Assembly: GCA_035559815.1 (NCBI GenBank)
Contig: DATMAT010000051.1
Coordinates: 1-64,000 of the forward strand
Source of the DNA: Thermodesulfobacteriota bacterium
Lineage (GTDB): Bacteria; Desulfobacterota_D; UBA1144; Nemesobacterales; CSP1-2
Direction: 5' to 3'
DNA: 64,000 bases
The notes under the pieces are model-generated. The model had not been told where the DNA came from. It was given only the letters and a program-made list of their open reading frames with translations, and searched no databases. Shown one piece after another: positions 1 to 9,752 of this stretch. Each line of letters starts with the position of its first letter. The first letter of the stretch is position 1. Position numbers and translations under genes: made by a program.

Positions 1-42
1 TATTCGTAACATTTGACCAAAAATACTGCTATACTTGTTCAC
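1..42 (-). CDS. IS4-type transposase, N-terminal fragment at window edge
   Basis: On the reverse strand a GTG codon at 42-40 follows a strong ribosome binding site (AGGAGG, complement of about 48-54) and opens a frame that leaves the window after 14 codons. The visible residues, MNKYSSIFGQMLRI, resemble the start of IS4-family transposases with a DUF4372-like N-terminus, which often begin 'MNK...FGQ(L/V)L'. Only the start is visible, so the family call rests on that short stretch and on its position next to a decayed toxin-antitoxin pair. The insertion-sequence end should lie somewhere between about 60 and 200, but I could not define an inverted repeat. Confidence 0.4.
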   Translation of the reverse strand, partial: MNKYSSIFGQMLRI

Positions 43-234
43 GGGATGCCTCCTTCAGGTGGTTGTTTTGTTGTTGCAAATAAATCAATTCTACCTGTTG
101 GAGCTCCCTTCCCTTAAAACCTATTTTGGACAGATATGAGAATAAAAGCCGTGTCTTGACGGTGCGTTATTCCTGATGAAGAGTAATTTCACTAGACCTT
201 TATGAATCAGTATATTGAAGCGGGAGGTTTTATA

Positions 235-483
235 ATGGCAAGACGAAAGAAATCACCTAAGCTTATAGATTTTAAGGTACTTATAGAACCCGATGAAACA
301 GGTGGATATGTGGTATCTTGCCCGTCTTTATCCGGTTGTTTTAGCCAGGGCGATACACTGGAAGAAGCGCTTGAGAATATAAAAGAGGCTATTGAGCTTT
401 GCCTTGAAGATATGAAAAAGCATGGTGAGCCCATACCGGCTACATCCCATTTACTGGTTGGTAGTGTCACAGTAGCTATATGA
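235..483 (+). CDS. hicB: HicB-family type II antitoxin
   Basis: This 82-residue protein has the HicB partial RNase-H-like fold signature: 'DETGGYVVSCPSLSGCFSQGDTLEE' in sense, with a G-Y-V-V-x-C-P-x-L-x-G-C core, then an amphipathic helix 'EALENIKEAIELCLEDM'. HicB proteins bind and neutralise the HicA mRNA interferase and usually repress their own promoter. I chose the ATG at 235 over the one at 202 because GGAGG at 223-227 is correctly spaced for it. The next gene downstream is a HicA homologue with a stop codon, so this antitoxin now lacks a full-length toxin. Confidence 0.85.
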   Translation: MARRKKSPKLIDFKVLIEPDETGGYVVSCPSLSGCFSQGDTLEEALENIKEAIELCLEDMKKHGEPIPATSHLLVGSVTVAI

Positions 484-537
484 AATCAACTATTTCTAAG
501 ATTGAAAGACCAGAGGATTGTTCTATAGCCGTGAAAT

Positions 538-771
538 ATGAAGACTCCAATTATCTCTGCCAAAGAAGCAATTAAGGTATTTGAAAAAATCGGCTATAAG
601 GTTGTTCGTCAAAAAGGCAGTCATATTCGGATGCCCAACGAGAATAATCCATAAATACACCAGCCGTTAACGATTTCGGATCATAAAACCTTAAAACCTG
701 GGCTTCTGAGGAAACTGATCCGTCAATCGGGTTTGACCGTTGAAAAATTCACCGAATTATTAAAAAGCTAG
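538..771 (+). pseudogene. hicA: HicA-family mRNA interferase toxin, interrupted by an in-frame TAA
   Basis: From ATG 538 the frame reads MKTPIISAKEAIKVFEKIGY and then the HicA double-stranded-RNA-binding signature 'KGSHIRM', in which the glycine-serine-histidine is the catalytic region. A TAA at 652-654 stops translation after 38 codons. The same frame continues without a shift through 'PLTISDHKTLKPGLLRKLIRQ' in sense to a TAG at 769-771, matching the C-terminal half of HicA. It is therefore a 77-codon hicA with a single nonsense codon. In the family the order is often toxin then antitoxin; here hicB comes first, which also occurs. Confidence 0.8.
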
Positions 772-893
772 AAGACGCTCATAGTCGTTTGCCTCCTAAG
801 AGTTATGAATCATTACTGATAGAATATAACTTCGCCTTTGCTCTAGTATTTAGACATAATGTTTTCGTAAAAGCTGTTATTGACTGAGCCAGG

Positions 894-3788
894 TTATTCA
901 GTATTCCCGATGAGTTGACCTACCAGAACCTCTGCAATGTGCTTGGGTCGTCTTCCTACAAAGTGCTCGACCTGCTGGCGGCAGGAAACACCGGATACGG
1001 CGATTACCGTTTCTGGAGATGTCTGCCTAATAGCTGGGAAGAGGCGATCTTCTCCGATTCTCTTCGAGATTTCGTAGTGCTCCTTTTCATAGCCGAAGCT
1101 TCCGGCCATTCCGCAGCAACCGGCGCCGCTATCCCTGACCGAACAGCCGGAGAGACGGAGAAGCTCTAATGAGGGTTCACTGCCAATCAATGCCCTCTGA
1201 TGACAGTGTCCGTGGAAGAAAACCGATTGGCTATTGGATTTCCAAGAGATATTGAGCCGCTTTTTTTTATGTAAATCGAGGAGAAACTCTTCCAATAGAA
1301 ATGAGCTATCCGCCACAACTCTGACATCGTAGTCTCTAGGTAATAAATCCGGGTATTCATCCCGAAAGGTGAGGATACAGCTAGGCTCGGTACCGATGAT
1401 TGGTATGCCTTTGCGAGCGTAGGTAGAGAGTAGCTCTACATTTCTGAGTGCACGGGAGCGTGCCGGTTCGACCATCCCTTTACTGAGCATCGGGCGGCCG
1501 CAGCACGCACGGTTGGGGACTAATATTACTTCAAATCCGGCGGCTTCGAGCAGCTTCACCGCGGCTTGACCGACTTCCGGATAATAAAAGCTAGTCCAGG
1601 TGTCGTGAAAATAGACTACTTTTCCACCAGCAGTTCTGGGTTTGATTGGCTGGCGATTGTAGAACCAATTAGTAAAAGTCTCACCGGCAAAGCGAGGAAA
1701 TGAACGATTTGGATGAATATTCATCTGAGAAAGTAACCAGGGTGATAGGGAGTTATCTAAGATAAAGTTGGCCAGCGATGCAGAATGAGAGGAAATGCGG
1801 CTTATTTCATGAATATAGCCGAAGATACGGTCGCGGATAGTTAGTCCGCGAGCCGAGTGATAATGGGCCAAGAACTCGGTCTTCATCTTGGCTACGTCAA
1901 CGCCGGAGGGGCATTCCCTCTTACACCCTTTACAGGCAAGACAGAGGTCATATACCTTATACATTTCATCGCTGGCTAATGCTTCTTTAGATAATCTTCC
2001 CGAGATAACCGCCCTAAGCGCATTGGCTCGCCCCCTGGTTGTGTCCATTTCATCGCGTGTGGCCATGTATGATGGGCACATTATGCCTTCTCCGATTTTC
2101 CTGCAGAGACCTTGACCGTTACACATCTCTACCGCCTGAGTGAATCCTTTATCCTTGGACCAATCCAGGTAAGTACTAATTTCTACTGCTCTGTAGTTTG
2201 TGGTGTATCGCAGGTTTTCATCCGGCATCGGAGCATCTACAACCTTGCCCGGATTGAGGAGTCCGCGCCGGTCAAAGGCGGTTTTCAACTCGCGCATTGC
2301 TTGATAAAGTGTAGGGCCGAAGAGTTTCTCATTGAGATAGCTTCGTTGTAAACCGTCTCCGTGCTCTCCGCTCATAACACCGCCATACCGTAGAGCTAGC
2401 TCGAAAGCCTGCTCTGTTAGCTCCTTCATGAGCGTTACACCCTGGGTTGCTTTCAGGTTGACGAGCGGTCTCACATGAAGGCATCCGGCGCTGGCGTGCC
2501 CATAGAACGCCGCTTTGGTTCCCAGCCTGTGGATCACATCAAGTATATTAGCTACATAGTTTGATAAATTTTCAACCGGCACGGACACATCTTCGATGCA
2601 GGGAATGGGCTTATAATTGTCTCGTTTACTCATCAGTAAGCCTAATCCTGCCCTCCTTACCCCCCATACATTAGCCTGATATTCCGGAGAAAGGGCGTAT
2701 GCGCTGGAACATTTGACGTTCCTGCCGTTAAGATAAGAAACCAAGTCATGGGTCTTTTGTTCCACTTCCCTTTCTGTTTGACCATAGAACTCTACGGCCA
2801 AGATAGCTTCGGGGTCGCCTTCGACAAACGAGAGCATTGGGGAATATCCGGGGTGTTCTCTGGTAAGGCTGATGAGCATCCGATCGATCAATTCTATCGC
2901 CGAAGGATCTTTTTCGAGGATAACCGGCACGGCCTCCATGGCCGAGACCAGTTTGGTAAATTGTAAAAGCGTGAGCCCGGTATGAAGGGGCCTAGGAACC
3001 AAATTAAGTGTGAACTCTGTTGCTACGGCTAGCGTTCCTTCAGAGCTGGCAAGAAGTTGAGCTGGGTTGAAGGGACTCTTGAGAAGGTAAGGCAGGCTGT
3101 AGCCAGAAGCCCGCCGCCAGTGCTTGGGAAAATCTTTCTTGATGGCTTCGGCATAGCGGTTACGCAATTCAAGAAGATTCTTGTAGAGCCTTCCTTCGGC
3201 AGAATTTGTGTTGGCTTTGTTAGAAAAGCTAACCTCGTCTATAGCGTTTAGCCCTATCGTGCTGCTATCCGAGAGAACAACCTGAGCGGCTTTTAAATTA
3301 TCTCCGGCCATTCCATATAGGATTGAGTGCGTGCCGGTGGCGTTATTTCCTATCACACCGCCCATAGTTGCCACTCTGGCGGTTGCCGGGTCCGGGCCAA
3401 ACATAAGGTTGTGTCGTTTCAGATATCGATTAAGTTGTTCCAGGTATATACCGGGTTGTACTCGAACTGTGCCAGTCTCCGGGTTTAATTCCAGCACCTC
3501 ATTCAAATACTTAGAAAAGTCGATCACCAAGGCATGACCCACGGCTTGACCGGCAAGGCTCGTTCCTCCGCCGCGTGGAAGTATAGGCACATTGTACCGG
3601 GCAGCGGTTTCTACCGTTCTTGCTACGTCCTCAACTGTTCTCGGAATGACCACACCGACAGGCTCAATCTGATAATTGCTGGCATCGGTACTGTAGAGAA
3701 ACCGGCTGATGGTATCAAACCGGACTTCACCGTCTAGTTTCGTTTTAAGAGTGACTTCGAGGTCTCGGCGGAGGGAATCAGTGGGCAT
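894..3788 (-). CDS. FAD-linked oxidase fused to Fe-S/CCG-domain subunit (2-hydroxyacid dehydrogenase, GlcD-GlpC type)
   Basis: This protein of about 964 residues fuses what are separate subunits in glycolate oxidase. The N-terminal third is a PCMH-type FAD-binding domain (LPRGGGTSLAGQ and a GGVIGNNATG motif), followed by the FAD-oxidase C-terminal domain with an H-x-G-D-G-like segment (GEHGDGL). Two 4Fe-4S motifs follow ('CLACKGCKRECPSG' is the clearest) and then two cysteine-rich CCG domains (CCGRPM and GAGCCGMAGSFG, with HGHCHQ between). The architecture matches YdiJ-like D-2-hydroxyglutarate or D-lactate/glycolate dehydrogenases, which pass electrons from a 2-hydroxyacid to the membrane quinone pool or an electron-transfer protein. 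The substrate cannot be read from sequence. The start could be at 3815, but the second methionine (3788) removes a non-conserved hydrophobic extension; neither has a clear ribosome binding site. Confidence 0.85.
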   Translation of the reverse strand: MPTDSLRRDLEVTLKTKLDGEVRFDTISRFLYSTDASNYQIEPVGVVIPRTVEDVARTVETAARYNVPILPRGGGTSLAGQAVGHALVIDFSKYLNEVLELNPETGTVRVQPGIYLEQLNRYLKRHNLMFGPDPATARVATMGGVIGNNATGTHSILYGMAGDNLKAAQVVLSDSSTIGLNAIDEVSFSNKANTNSAEGRLYKNLLELRNRYAEAIKKDFPKHWRRASGYSLPYLLKSPFNPAQLLASSEGTLAVATEFTLNLVPRPLHTGLTLLQFTKLVSAMEAVPVILEKDPSAIELIDRMLISLTREHPGYSPMLSFVEGDPEAILAVEFYGQTEREVEQKTHDLVSYLNGRNVKCSSAYALSPEYQANVWGVRRAGLGLLMSKRDNYKPIPCIEDVSVPVENLSNYVANILDVIHRLGTKAAFYGHASAGCLHVRPLVNLKATQGVTLMKELTEQAFELALRYGGVMSGEHGDGLQRSYLNEKLFGPTLYQAMRELKTAFDRRGLLNPGKVVDAPMPDENLRYTTNYRAVEISTYLDWSKDKGFTQAVEMCNGQGLCRKIGEGIMCPSYMATRDEMDTTRGRANALRAVISGRLSKEALASDEMYKVYDLCLACKGCKRECPSGVDVAKMKTEFLAHYHSARGLTIRDRIFGYIHEISRISSHSASLANFILDNSLSPWLLSQMNIHPNRSFPRFAGETFTNWFYNRQPIKPRTAGGKVVYFHDTWTSFYYPEVGQAAVKLLEAAGFEVILVPNRACCGRPMLSKGMVEPARSRALRNVELLSTYARKGIPIIGTEPSCILTFRDEYPDLLPRDYDVRVVADSSFLLEEFLLDLHKKKRLNISWKSNSQSVFFHGHCHQRALIGSEPSLELLRLSGCSVRDSGAGCCGMAGSFGYEKEHYEISKRIGEDRLFPAIRQTSPETVIAVSGVSCRQQVEHFVGRRPKHIAEVLVGQLIGNTE

Positions 3789-3815
3789 GATATAGAAAAT
3801 CAGTATAACTGTCAT

Positions 3816-4135
3816 GAGGAAGGTTAACTATGCTGGGAACATTGGATTCGATACGAGTTTTAGAAGGGGTAAATCAAATTTAGTTTGTGTTTTGTGCCTT
3901 ATGAAAATTCAGACTAGAGTAGTGAGATTATATTTTTGTAAGGAACGCATGTATGCGTTCCCTACGCTTTATAGAAGCGTTGACCATGCTGAGCTAATAT
4001 GTACAAGTATTGCAGTGCTTCTGCATTTACTTCTCGGATCAGGAAAAATGAATCGAGGGTTTAGGGTTATAAGTTTCTACGCGGTTTTGTAACCCAAGAT
4101 GGAATGAGGGGAGTGCAATTGTACGCCCCTACTGC
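3816..4135. other. intergenic, with two small palindromes
   Basis: I find no gene in this stretch. It contains a near-perfect palindrome at 3938-3965 (GGAACGCAT arms) and an imperfect one at about 4107-4132 (AGGGG...CCCCT around CAATTG), both members of the CTAC-ended hairpin family seen elsewhere in the window. The second lies directly after the cofH stop codon and could help end that transcript, although it has no obvious U-tract. Confidence 0.5.
3938..3965. repeat. palindromic repeat, GTAG...CTAC family, copy 1
   Basis: The arms GTAAGGAACGCAT and ATGCGTTCCCTAC pair with one G-U-type mismatch around a two-base loop. The same arm sequence recurs at 22428-22479. Confidence 0.7.
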
Positions 4136-5338
4136 TCAATCCTCTCCTTCTTTGCTGAACGTCATGACCGTGTCATACGTGGTGGTTCTCTGAGCCGGTA
4201 TGCGTCCGATCTCCCTGGTAAGGCGGCGGAATTCCTCGGGCGGAAAATACTGGCCATGATTTGCCCCGGCAGCGCGGGAGATATGCTCTTCCATCAAGGT
4301 GCCGCCGAAATCGTTGGCCCCGGCGGTTAAAGAGAACTGAGCGAACTCCGGCCCCTGTTTCACCCATGATACCTGGATGTTGTTTATCCATCCGCGAAGC
4401 ATAAGCCTGGATACCCCGTACATCTTCAACTGCTCAAGGTCAGTAGGACCGGCCATTACCTTACCCTTGGATTTTCTAAAAAGCCTGGTGTTCCAGGGAA
4501 TGAACCTTAGCGGAACAAACTCGGTAAATCCCCCGGTCTCTTTCTGAATATCCCTGAGTATCCCTATGTGTTTGGCCCAGTGGTGGGGCTTATCTAGATG
4601 GCCATACATTATGGTCGAGGTTGTCCTCATACCGGCCTTGTGTGCTTTTTTGACGATTCTAATCCAGTCATAGGTGGTAATCTTTCTTGGCGCTATTACC
4701 TTCCTCACCTCCTCGTCCAGGACCTCAGCGGCAGTGCCCGGGAAGGTATTGTGGCCGACATCCTTGAGCATCTCGATGAAGTCTTCTTCGGTCACGTTAA
4801 GGGTCTTTGCCCCGTAATATATCTCGAACGGGGAGAAGCAGTGTGTGTGCATGTCCGGCACGGCCTTTTTCACTGTTTTTATGAGTTCTATGTAGAATTT
4901 CCCGTCTATATCCGGGTGCATGCCTCCCTGCATGCAAACCTCGGTTGCTCCGTTTTCTCTGGCTTCTATCGTTTTTTGGGCAATCTCCTCCATGGTCAGG
5001 AAATAGGCCCGTTCATCCCCTTCCGGAGCCATAAAATTGCAAAAACCACACCAGACATCGCAAATATTGGTGAAATTAATATTGCGGTTTATGACATAAG
5101 TTATGACGTCTCCAACATCCTCTTTCCTGATTTCATCGGCGGCGATGGCTAGAAGGGAAATCTCGTCCGCATCCTGCATGTTGAAAAGATGCTCACCTTC
5201 TTCTACAGAAACCTCCTGTCCCACCAGGGCCTTGTTAACTATCTGAGCCGTTCTCCCGTTCACTCTCGACAGAAGGGAATCAAGACCGAGACTTCTATTT
5301 TCTTCTATTTTGTCCACTATCTCCTTAAGCTCTTCCAT
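4136..5338 (-). CDS. cofH: 7,8-didemethyl-8-hydroxy-5-deazariboflavin (Fo) synthase subunit CofH
   Basis: CofH is the radical-SAM subunit that joins an iminoacetate-derived or tyrosine-derived radical to 5-amino-6-ribitylaminouracil; with CofG it makes Fo, the chromophore of coenzyme F420. The protein is about 400 residues from the chosen start and has the radical-SAM cluster motif CX3CX2C at C93/C97/C100 ('NICDVWCGFC'), followed by the family's 'EVCMQGGMHP' segment. I chose ATG 5338 because a GGAGAGG ribosome binding site precedes it and the start overlaps the cofG stop by 14 bases, which indicates translational coupling; an upstream in-frame ATG at 5398 would extend far into cofG. CofC, CofD and CofE are not in this window. 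Confidence 0.93.
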   Translation of the reverse strand: MEELKEIVDKIEENRSLGLDSLLSRVNGRTAQIVNKALVGQEVSVEEGEHLFNMQDADEISLLAIAADEIRKEDVGDVITYVINRNINFTNICDVWCGFCNFMAPEGDERAYFLTMEEIAQKTIEARENGATEVCMQGGMHPDIDGKFYIELIKTVKKAVPDMHTHCFSPFEIYYGAKTLNVTEEDFIEMLKDVGHNTFPGTAAEVLDEEVRKVIAPRKITTYDWIRIVKKAHKAGMRTTSTIMYGHLDKPHHWAKHIGILRDIQKETGGFTEFVPLRFIPWNTRLFRKSKGKVMAGPTDLEQLKMYGVSRLMLRGWINNIQVSWVKQGPEFAQFSLTAGANDFGGTLMEEHISRAAGANHGQYFPPEEFRRLTREIGRIPAQRTTTYDTVMTFSKEGED

Positions 5339-6626
5339 TTTCCTCTCCTTGGGTCTTAGATGAATTGGCCGGGGATACGTAGCCGTAATCATCCACAAAA
5401 CCGTTCACCCGCTCCAAAACACTGTTACTCAGGAATTCCTCCCCAATAAATTCCGGATATACCGGTAACCTTTCTTTCAGGATAAAACCAAGCTCCTTAA
5501 GCTCCTTCTCCATCCTCTCTACCTGGGGCCAGGGAGCCTCCGGGTTAACGTAATCGATTGTGATAGGTGAAACTCCACCCAGGTCGTTAGCCCCGGCAAA
5601 AATAAAAAGAGAAAAGGTCCTTGAATTTAAATTGGGGGGAATCTGTACATTCATTCTTTCCCCGAATAAAAGCCGGGCAATGGCCACGGTTTTGAGCATA
5701 TCCAGGAATTCCGGGGAGAGATGTCTTTCCATCAATATTCCTGGCTTAGGGCTGAAGTTCTGAATAATTATCTCCTGAATATGGCCGTATTCATCCGAAA
5801 GTTTCTTTATAGCGATTAACGAATCCACCCTCTCTTCATGCGTTTCCCCTATGCCCACCAGTATCCCGGAGGTCCAGGGAATCCTCAACTCGCCTGCATA
5901 TTCGGTTGTCCTGATTCTAAGCTTGGGCACCTTATCCGGCGAACGGTAGTGTGCTTCGCCCTTCTTGAGAAGCCTGGTGCTTATTGTTTCGAGCATCAGT
6001 CCCTGGCTTGCATTCCATTCTTTGAGTGCGGCCAATTCGTCCCTATTTGCCACACCCATATTCGTATGGGGAAATATATTTTCCTTGAGACCGGCCTCGG
6101 ACATCGCTACCAGGTATTCGGCAGTGGTTTTATATCCTATTTTAGATAGGGCGTCGCGATAAACCGGGTATTTAAGCTCCGGCTTGTCGCCGGTCACGAA
6201 GAGAAGCTCGGTGCATCCGAGCCTAGCTCCTTCCCTGGCAGTGTCAAGGACCTCCTCCGGAGGTATGAATAGTTCACCCTCTTCCGGTTCAATCTTGAAG
6301 GTGCAATAGCCGCAGTGGTCGCGGCAGAGCCGGGTAAGGGGAACAAACACGTTTTTGGAGAAGGTTATAGTATTCCCTTTACCCTTTTCCCTGACCCGGG
6401 ATGCAGCATAGAGCAAGAAGGGGAATTCCTGGCTATCCAGTTCCAGGAGAAAAAGGGCGTCTTCTTTGTCTATTGTCTCGCCATAAACGGCTTTATCTAT
6501 TATTTTTTCCAGCCGCGGGGACGGAATCTTTAACGGGTTCGGCGAAATGCCGAATGAGCCGAACGCTCCTCTTAACCTGCCTGAGCCAAGTAAGCCTTCC
6601 GTCTCACTTACATAGGTATTCATCAT
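5325..6626 (-). CDS. cofG: Fo synthase subunit CofG
   Basis: CofG is the second radical-SAM half of Fo synthase, closing the deazaflavin ring. The protein (about 433 residues) carries CX3CX2C at C101/C105/C108 ('CRDHCGYC') and the CofG-typical 'LLFVTGDKPE' and 'NFSPKPG' elements. It heads a two-gene operon with cofH, the genes overlapping by 14 bases. In actinobacteria the two are fused as FbiC; here they are separate as in archaea and cyanobacteria. The order cofG-cofH with tight overlap suggests stoichiometric synthesis. Either of two adjacent ATG codons could be the start. Confidence 0.93.
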   Translation of the reverse strand: MMNTYVSETEGLLGSGRLRGAFGSFGISPNPLKIPSPRLEKIIDKAVYGETIDKEDALFLLELDSQEFPFLLYAASRVREKGKGNTITFSKNVFVPLTRLCRDHCGYCTFKIEPEEGELFIPPEEVLDTAREGARLGCTELLFVTGDKPELKYPVYRDALSKIGYKTTAEYLVAMSEAGLKENIFPHTNMGVANRDELAALKEWNASQGLMLETISTRLLKKGEAHYRSPDKVPKLRIRTTEYAGELRIPWTSGILVGIGETHEERVDSLIAIKKLSDEYGHIQEIIIQNFSPKPGILMERHLSPEFLDMLKTVAIARLLFGERMNVQIPPNLNSRTFSLFIFAGANDLGGVSPITIDYVNPEAPWPQVERMEKELKELGFILKERLPVYPEFIGEEFLSNSVLERVNGFVDDYGYVSPANSSKTQGEENGRA

Positions 6627-6883
6627 TTTAATTTTTTTTCTCTTCTATATGTGCACTTTAAGCGGTTTTTTTACTGCCTAGATTCACTTATATTCGCATA
6701 AGTAGATGGTCTTTGTCAAGTCTTTTGGCTGTTCCAACCTGGCCTTTTTGCCTCGGAATAAGCGTCTGGTTACTTGACATCTATACCACGCTACATTTTA
6801 CTTAACCGTGGCCAACCAAATTGATTTTCGGGAGCGGTTTCACATTCTATCAAATAAAAAGCGTTTCACTAAAGGAGCAATGA

Positions 6884-7879
6884 ATGGGGTATGAGTTAGA
6901 GCGTTCCGTAGCTATGGAGGCGGTGCTCAAGGCATCAAGGTTGTGTCAGTCGGTAAGGGCTTCGCTAGTGTCCGAGGAGACCATAGCCAAGAAGGACAAG
7001 TCCCCGGTCACCGTAGCCGATTTCGGTGCTCAGGCGGTAATAAGCCTAGAACTCAGGAGGGCTTTTCCTGACGACCCCATAATGGCGGAGGAAGACGCTG
7101 CTACCCTTCAAACGCCTCAGGCGAAGGTCATAATGGAGAAGGTTTTCGAGCATGTGGACGCGGTGATACCCGGTTTGGGGGAAGATGCGGTAGTGTCGGC
7201 AATTGACTACGGCAGTCATGCAGGCGGTTCACAGGGTCGATTTTGGACAATTGACCCTATTGACGGAACCAAAGGGTTTTTACGGGGAGAGCAATACGCG
7301 GTGGCCCTTGCCCTCATCGAAGACGGAAGGGTGATTCTCGGGGCGCTGGGATGCCCCAACTTTCCTGTAGACCCAAATAATCCGGAAGGGGATAAGGGTT
7401 GTCTGTTCATGGCCGTCAAGAATCAGGGAGCGATGATGCGTTCATTAGGTGATTCTATGGAAACTGCAATTAGGGTTACACAAATCGACGATCCCTCCAT
7501 TGCTTCTTTTTGCGAGTCGGTAGAATCCGCTCACTCTTCTCATAGCGACGCGGCGCTCATCTCACGGATGCTCGGAGTCACTACTCCCCCGATTCGCATA
7601 GACAGCCAGTGCAAGTATGCCGCTTTGGCCCGGGGCGACGCATCTATTTACATGAGGCTTCCTACCAGCAATGACTACGTGGAAAAGATTTGGGACCATG
7701 CTGCCGGCTGGATTATAGTGAAGGAGGCTGGCGGAGAGGTTACGGATGTCTACGGTAAGCCGCTCGATTTTTCGTTGGGGCGAGAACTACGGCATAACAC
7801 CGGTGTCCTGGGGACTAACGGCAAGCTTCACCCTAAGGTAGTGGATGCGGTCAGGCGGGTTTTGGAATCTAAGGTGTGA
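6884..7879 (+). CDS. 3'(2'),5'-bisphosphate nucleotidase (CysQ/HAL2-like), inositol-monophosphatase family
   Basis: The 331-residue protein belongs to the lithium-sensitive phosphatase superfamily. The metal-binding residues are visible: D46 in 'TVADFG', the E69-E70-D71 cluster in 'MAEED', D124/D127 in 'DPIDGTKGF', and D271 in 'WDHAAG'. The long insertion between the first two motifs and the 'TKGFLRGEQYAVALAL' wording fit the HAL2/SAL1 subtype that removes the 3'-phosphate from 3'-phosphoadenosine 5'-phosphate (PAP), a by-product of sulfation or sulfate assimilation. The ATG at 6884 lies eight bases after AAAGGAG. No sulfate-assimilation genes are nearby, so the substrate is family inference; inositol phosphates are an alternative. 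Confidence 0.85.
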   Translation: MGYELERSVAMEAVLKASRLCQSVRASLVSEETIAKKDKSPVTVADFGAQAVISLELRRAFPDDPIMAEEDAATLQTPQAKVIMEKVFEHVDAVIPGLGEDAVVSAIDYGSHAGGSQGRFWTIDPIDGTKGFLRGEQYAVALALIEDGRVILGALGCPNFPVDPNNPEGDKGCLFMAVKNQGAMMRSLGDSMETAIRVTQIDDPSIASFCESVESAHSSHSDAALISRMLGVTTPPIRIDSQCKYAALARGDASIYMRLPTSNDYVEKIWDHAAGWIIVKEAGGEVTDVYGKPLDFSLGRELRHNTGVLGTNGKLHPKVVDAVRRVLESKV

Positions 7880-8540
7880 ATAAAGTCATAGATTCAAAAC
7901 TATTCCGGAATAAATTAGCTTATTTTGGAGCGTAACCATCTCTAAACAGGGTGGTCTTCATCCTTGAGTAATTCTTAATGACGTCCAGAAATCACACTTG
8001 TCCAAAATAAGGGATTGCATCGCCACAAAAAGAAAGGATAGAATTTCTTGAGGTGTTCGCCCTTCGACTCCGCTCAGGACGAACGGGTCTTTTATTCCTA
8101 ATTAGCAGCGGATGCGTGCATCCGCTCATTCCTTCCCCGATTTAATCGGGGATCGACTCAGGACAGGCTCTGAGCCCCGTCGAAGGATGCCAATGTACTT
8201 ATTCGGAACCCTATCCAGCTTGTCGAAGGGATAAATTTCACGACCGACGCAATCCCCCCTTTCTAGGACTAATGTTATCAGGACTTACATAACAAACATA
8301 AAGAAGGCAATTTGATTTGAAATTAGGCTTTTTATCCGTCTAAAAGTCTTATTTCACAGGGATGAGTTTTCTGATTATTTTGAACAGTGGTGTTCAAAAA
8401 GCCTAATTAAGTTGAGATGGTTTGCAATGTCGTTTATAATAACATTTGCTTAGTTCTGATTCTCCAAACGTTACTTCTCTCAAGCTAGTTCTCCGGGGAA
8501 TTTCACTATCCTCGCAATAAATAGAAAAAGGAGAGAGATC
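7880..8540. other. intergenic, repeat-rich
   Basis: I see no gene here. The first half contains degenerate copies of 'CTTCGAC...GCTCAGGACGAACGG' and 'CCCGATTTAATCGGGGA', short inverted elements that recur throughout the window. From about 8238 to 8400 the sequence aligns, with gaps, to about 24974-25190 (shared blocks such as CAATCCC, CATAAA and TTTTCTGATTAT), so it is one copy of a longer dispersed repeat. The last 40 bases carry the ribosome binding site of gpgS. Confidence 0.5.
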
Positions 8541-9752
8541 ATGGGTGATTTTCACCAGGCCGAAGTTATTTCCACATTACACAGGCTGAAGAAGGATAAC
8601 GTCGAAAAATTAGAAGAAGAGTTGAAGGAGGATTCTGAACTCCGTCCGATTGCGCTTGTTCTTCCGTGTCTTTATTCGGAGTTACAGGGGCAGGCTTTAA
8701 AAAACATCTTAGAGGATTTGAAGAATGTAGATTATCTTAGTGAAATAGTGATAACCCTAGGAAGGGCGAGCGAGGCGGAGTTCAAGCATGCTAAGGATTT
8801 TTTCTCCATCCTTCCTCATAAGGTGAAAATAATATGGGATGACGGCGAAGGGGTACGCTCTCTTTTCCGACTATTAGAGGGAAACGGGCTTTACACCGGT
8901 GAACCGGGAAAGGGAAGGGCAGCCTGGATCGCTTATGGATATGTGCTGGCGGAAGAATCCAGTGAGGTCATAGTACTACATGACTGTGACATTATTACCT
9001 ACAGTAGAGAACTCCTGGCCAGGTTGTGTTATCCGGTTGCAAACTCGAACCTGGATTTTGAATTTTGTAAAGGCTACTATTCAAGGGTAACCGACCGAAT
9101 GTACGGCCGGGTAACCAGACTCTTTATCACACCGATCGTAAGAGCGTTAAAGAAAATCGTGGGGCACCTCCCATTTCTGGTGTATTTGGACAGCTTCAGA
9201 TATCCGCTTGCCGGCGAATTCTCGATGAAAGCGGACCTGGCCAGGGTAAACCGTATCCCTTCCGATTGGGGATTGGAAGTGGGGATGCTCGCCGAGGTTT
9301 TCAGGAATGTTTCCCCGAAGCGCATATGTCAGGTCGATCTTTGTGACAACTACGAGCATAAACACCAGAGTTTGTCCACCGATGACCCCCAGGGCGGGCT
9401 TCTAAAGATGTGCATAGATATATCAAAATCACTTTTCAGGACGCTAGCTGCGGAGGGAGTAGTTTTCTCCGAGGGATTTTTTAACACCTTGGTTGTAACC
9501 TATCTGAGAACGGCACAGGATGCTATAAAGGTGTATAGCGACGATGCGGCGATAAACAGCCTCTATTTTGATAGACACGAAGAAGCAGTTGCCGTAGAGA
9601 CCTTCGTTAAAGGAATAAGGATAGCTAGCAAGAGTTTCTTCGAAGATCCGCTTGGTGCGCCGCTCATACCAAACTGGAACAGGGTAACTTCGGCAATACC
9701 CGATTTTCTCGATCAACTAAAACAGGTAGTAGATGAGGATAATGCCCAGTGA
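8541..9752 (+). CDS. gpgS: glucosyl-3-phosphoglycerate synthase (GT81 family)
   Basis: This 403-residue cytoplasmic enzyme is predicted to transfer glucose from an NDP-glucose to 3-phosphoglycerate, the first step to the compatible solute glucosylglycerate. The GT-A fold is visible: 'ALVLPCLYSE' (first strand), 'GKGRAAWIAYGY' and the nucleotide/metal motif 'VLHDCDIITY' (a D-x-D variant), then 'PLAGEFSMKADL' in the acceptor region. It overlaps the start of a dedicated phosphatase gene by about 11-20 bases, the arrangement known for gpgS-gpgP pairs in for example Persephonella. GGAGAG precedes the ATG. A mannosyl specificity cannot be fully excluded, but mannosyl-3-phosphoglycerate synthases belong to a different family (GT55). 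Confidence 0.85.
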   Translation: MGDFHQAEVISTLHRLKKDNVEKLEEELKEDSELRPIALVLPCLYSELQGQALKNILEDLKNVDYLSEIVITLGRASEAEFKHAKDFFSILPHKVKIIWDDGEGVRSLFRLLEGNGLYTGEPGKGRAAWIAYGYVLAEESSEVIVLHDCDIITYSRELLARLCYPVANSNLDFEFCKGYYSRVTDRMYGRVTRLFITPIVRALKKIVGHLPFLVYLDSFRYPLAGEFSMKADLARVNRIPSDWGLEVGMLAEVFRNVSPKRICQVDLCDNYEHKHQSLSTDDPQGGLLKMCIDISKSLFRTLAAEGVVFSEGFFNTLVVTYLRTAQDAIKVYSDDAAINSLYFDRHEEAVAVETFVKGIRIASKSFFEDPLGAPLIPNWNRVTSAIPDFLDQLKQVVDEDNAQ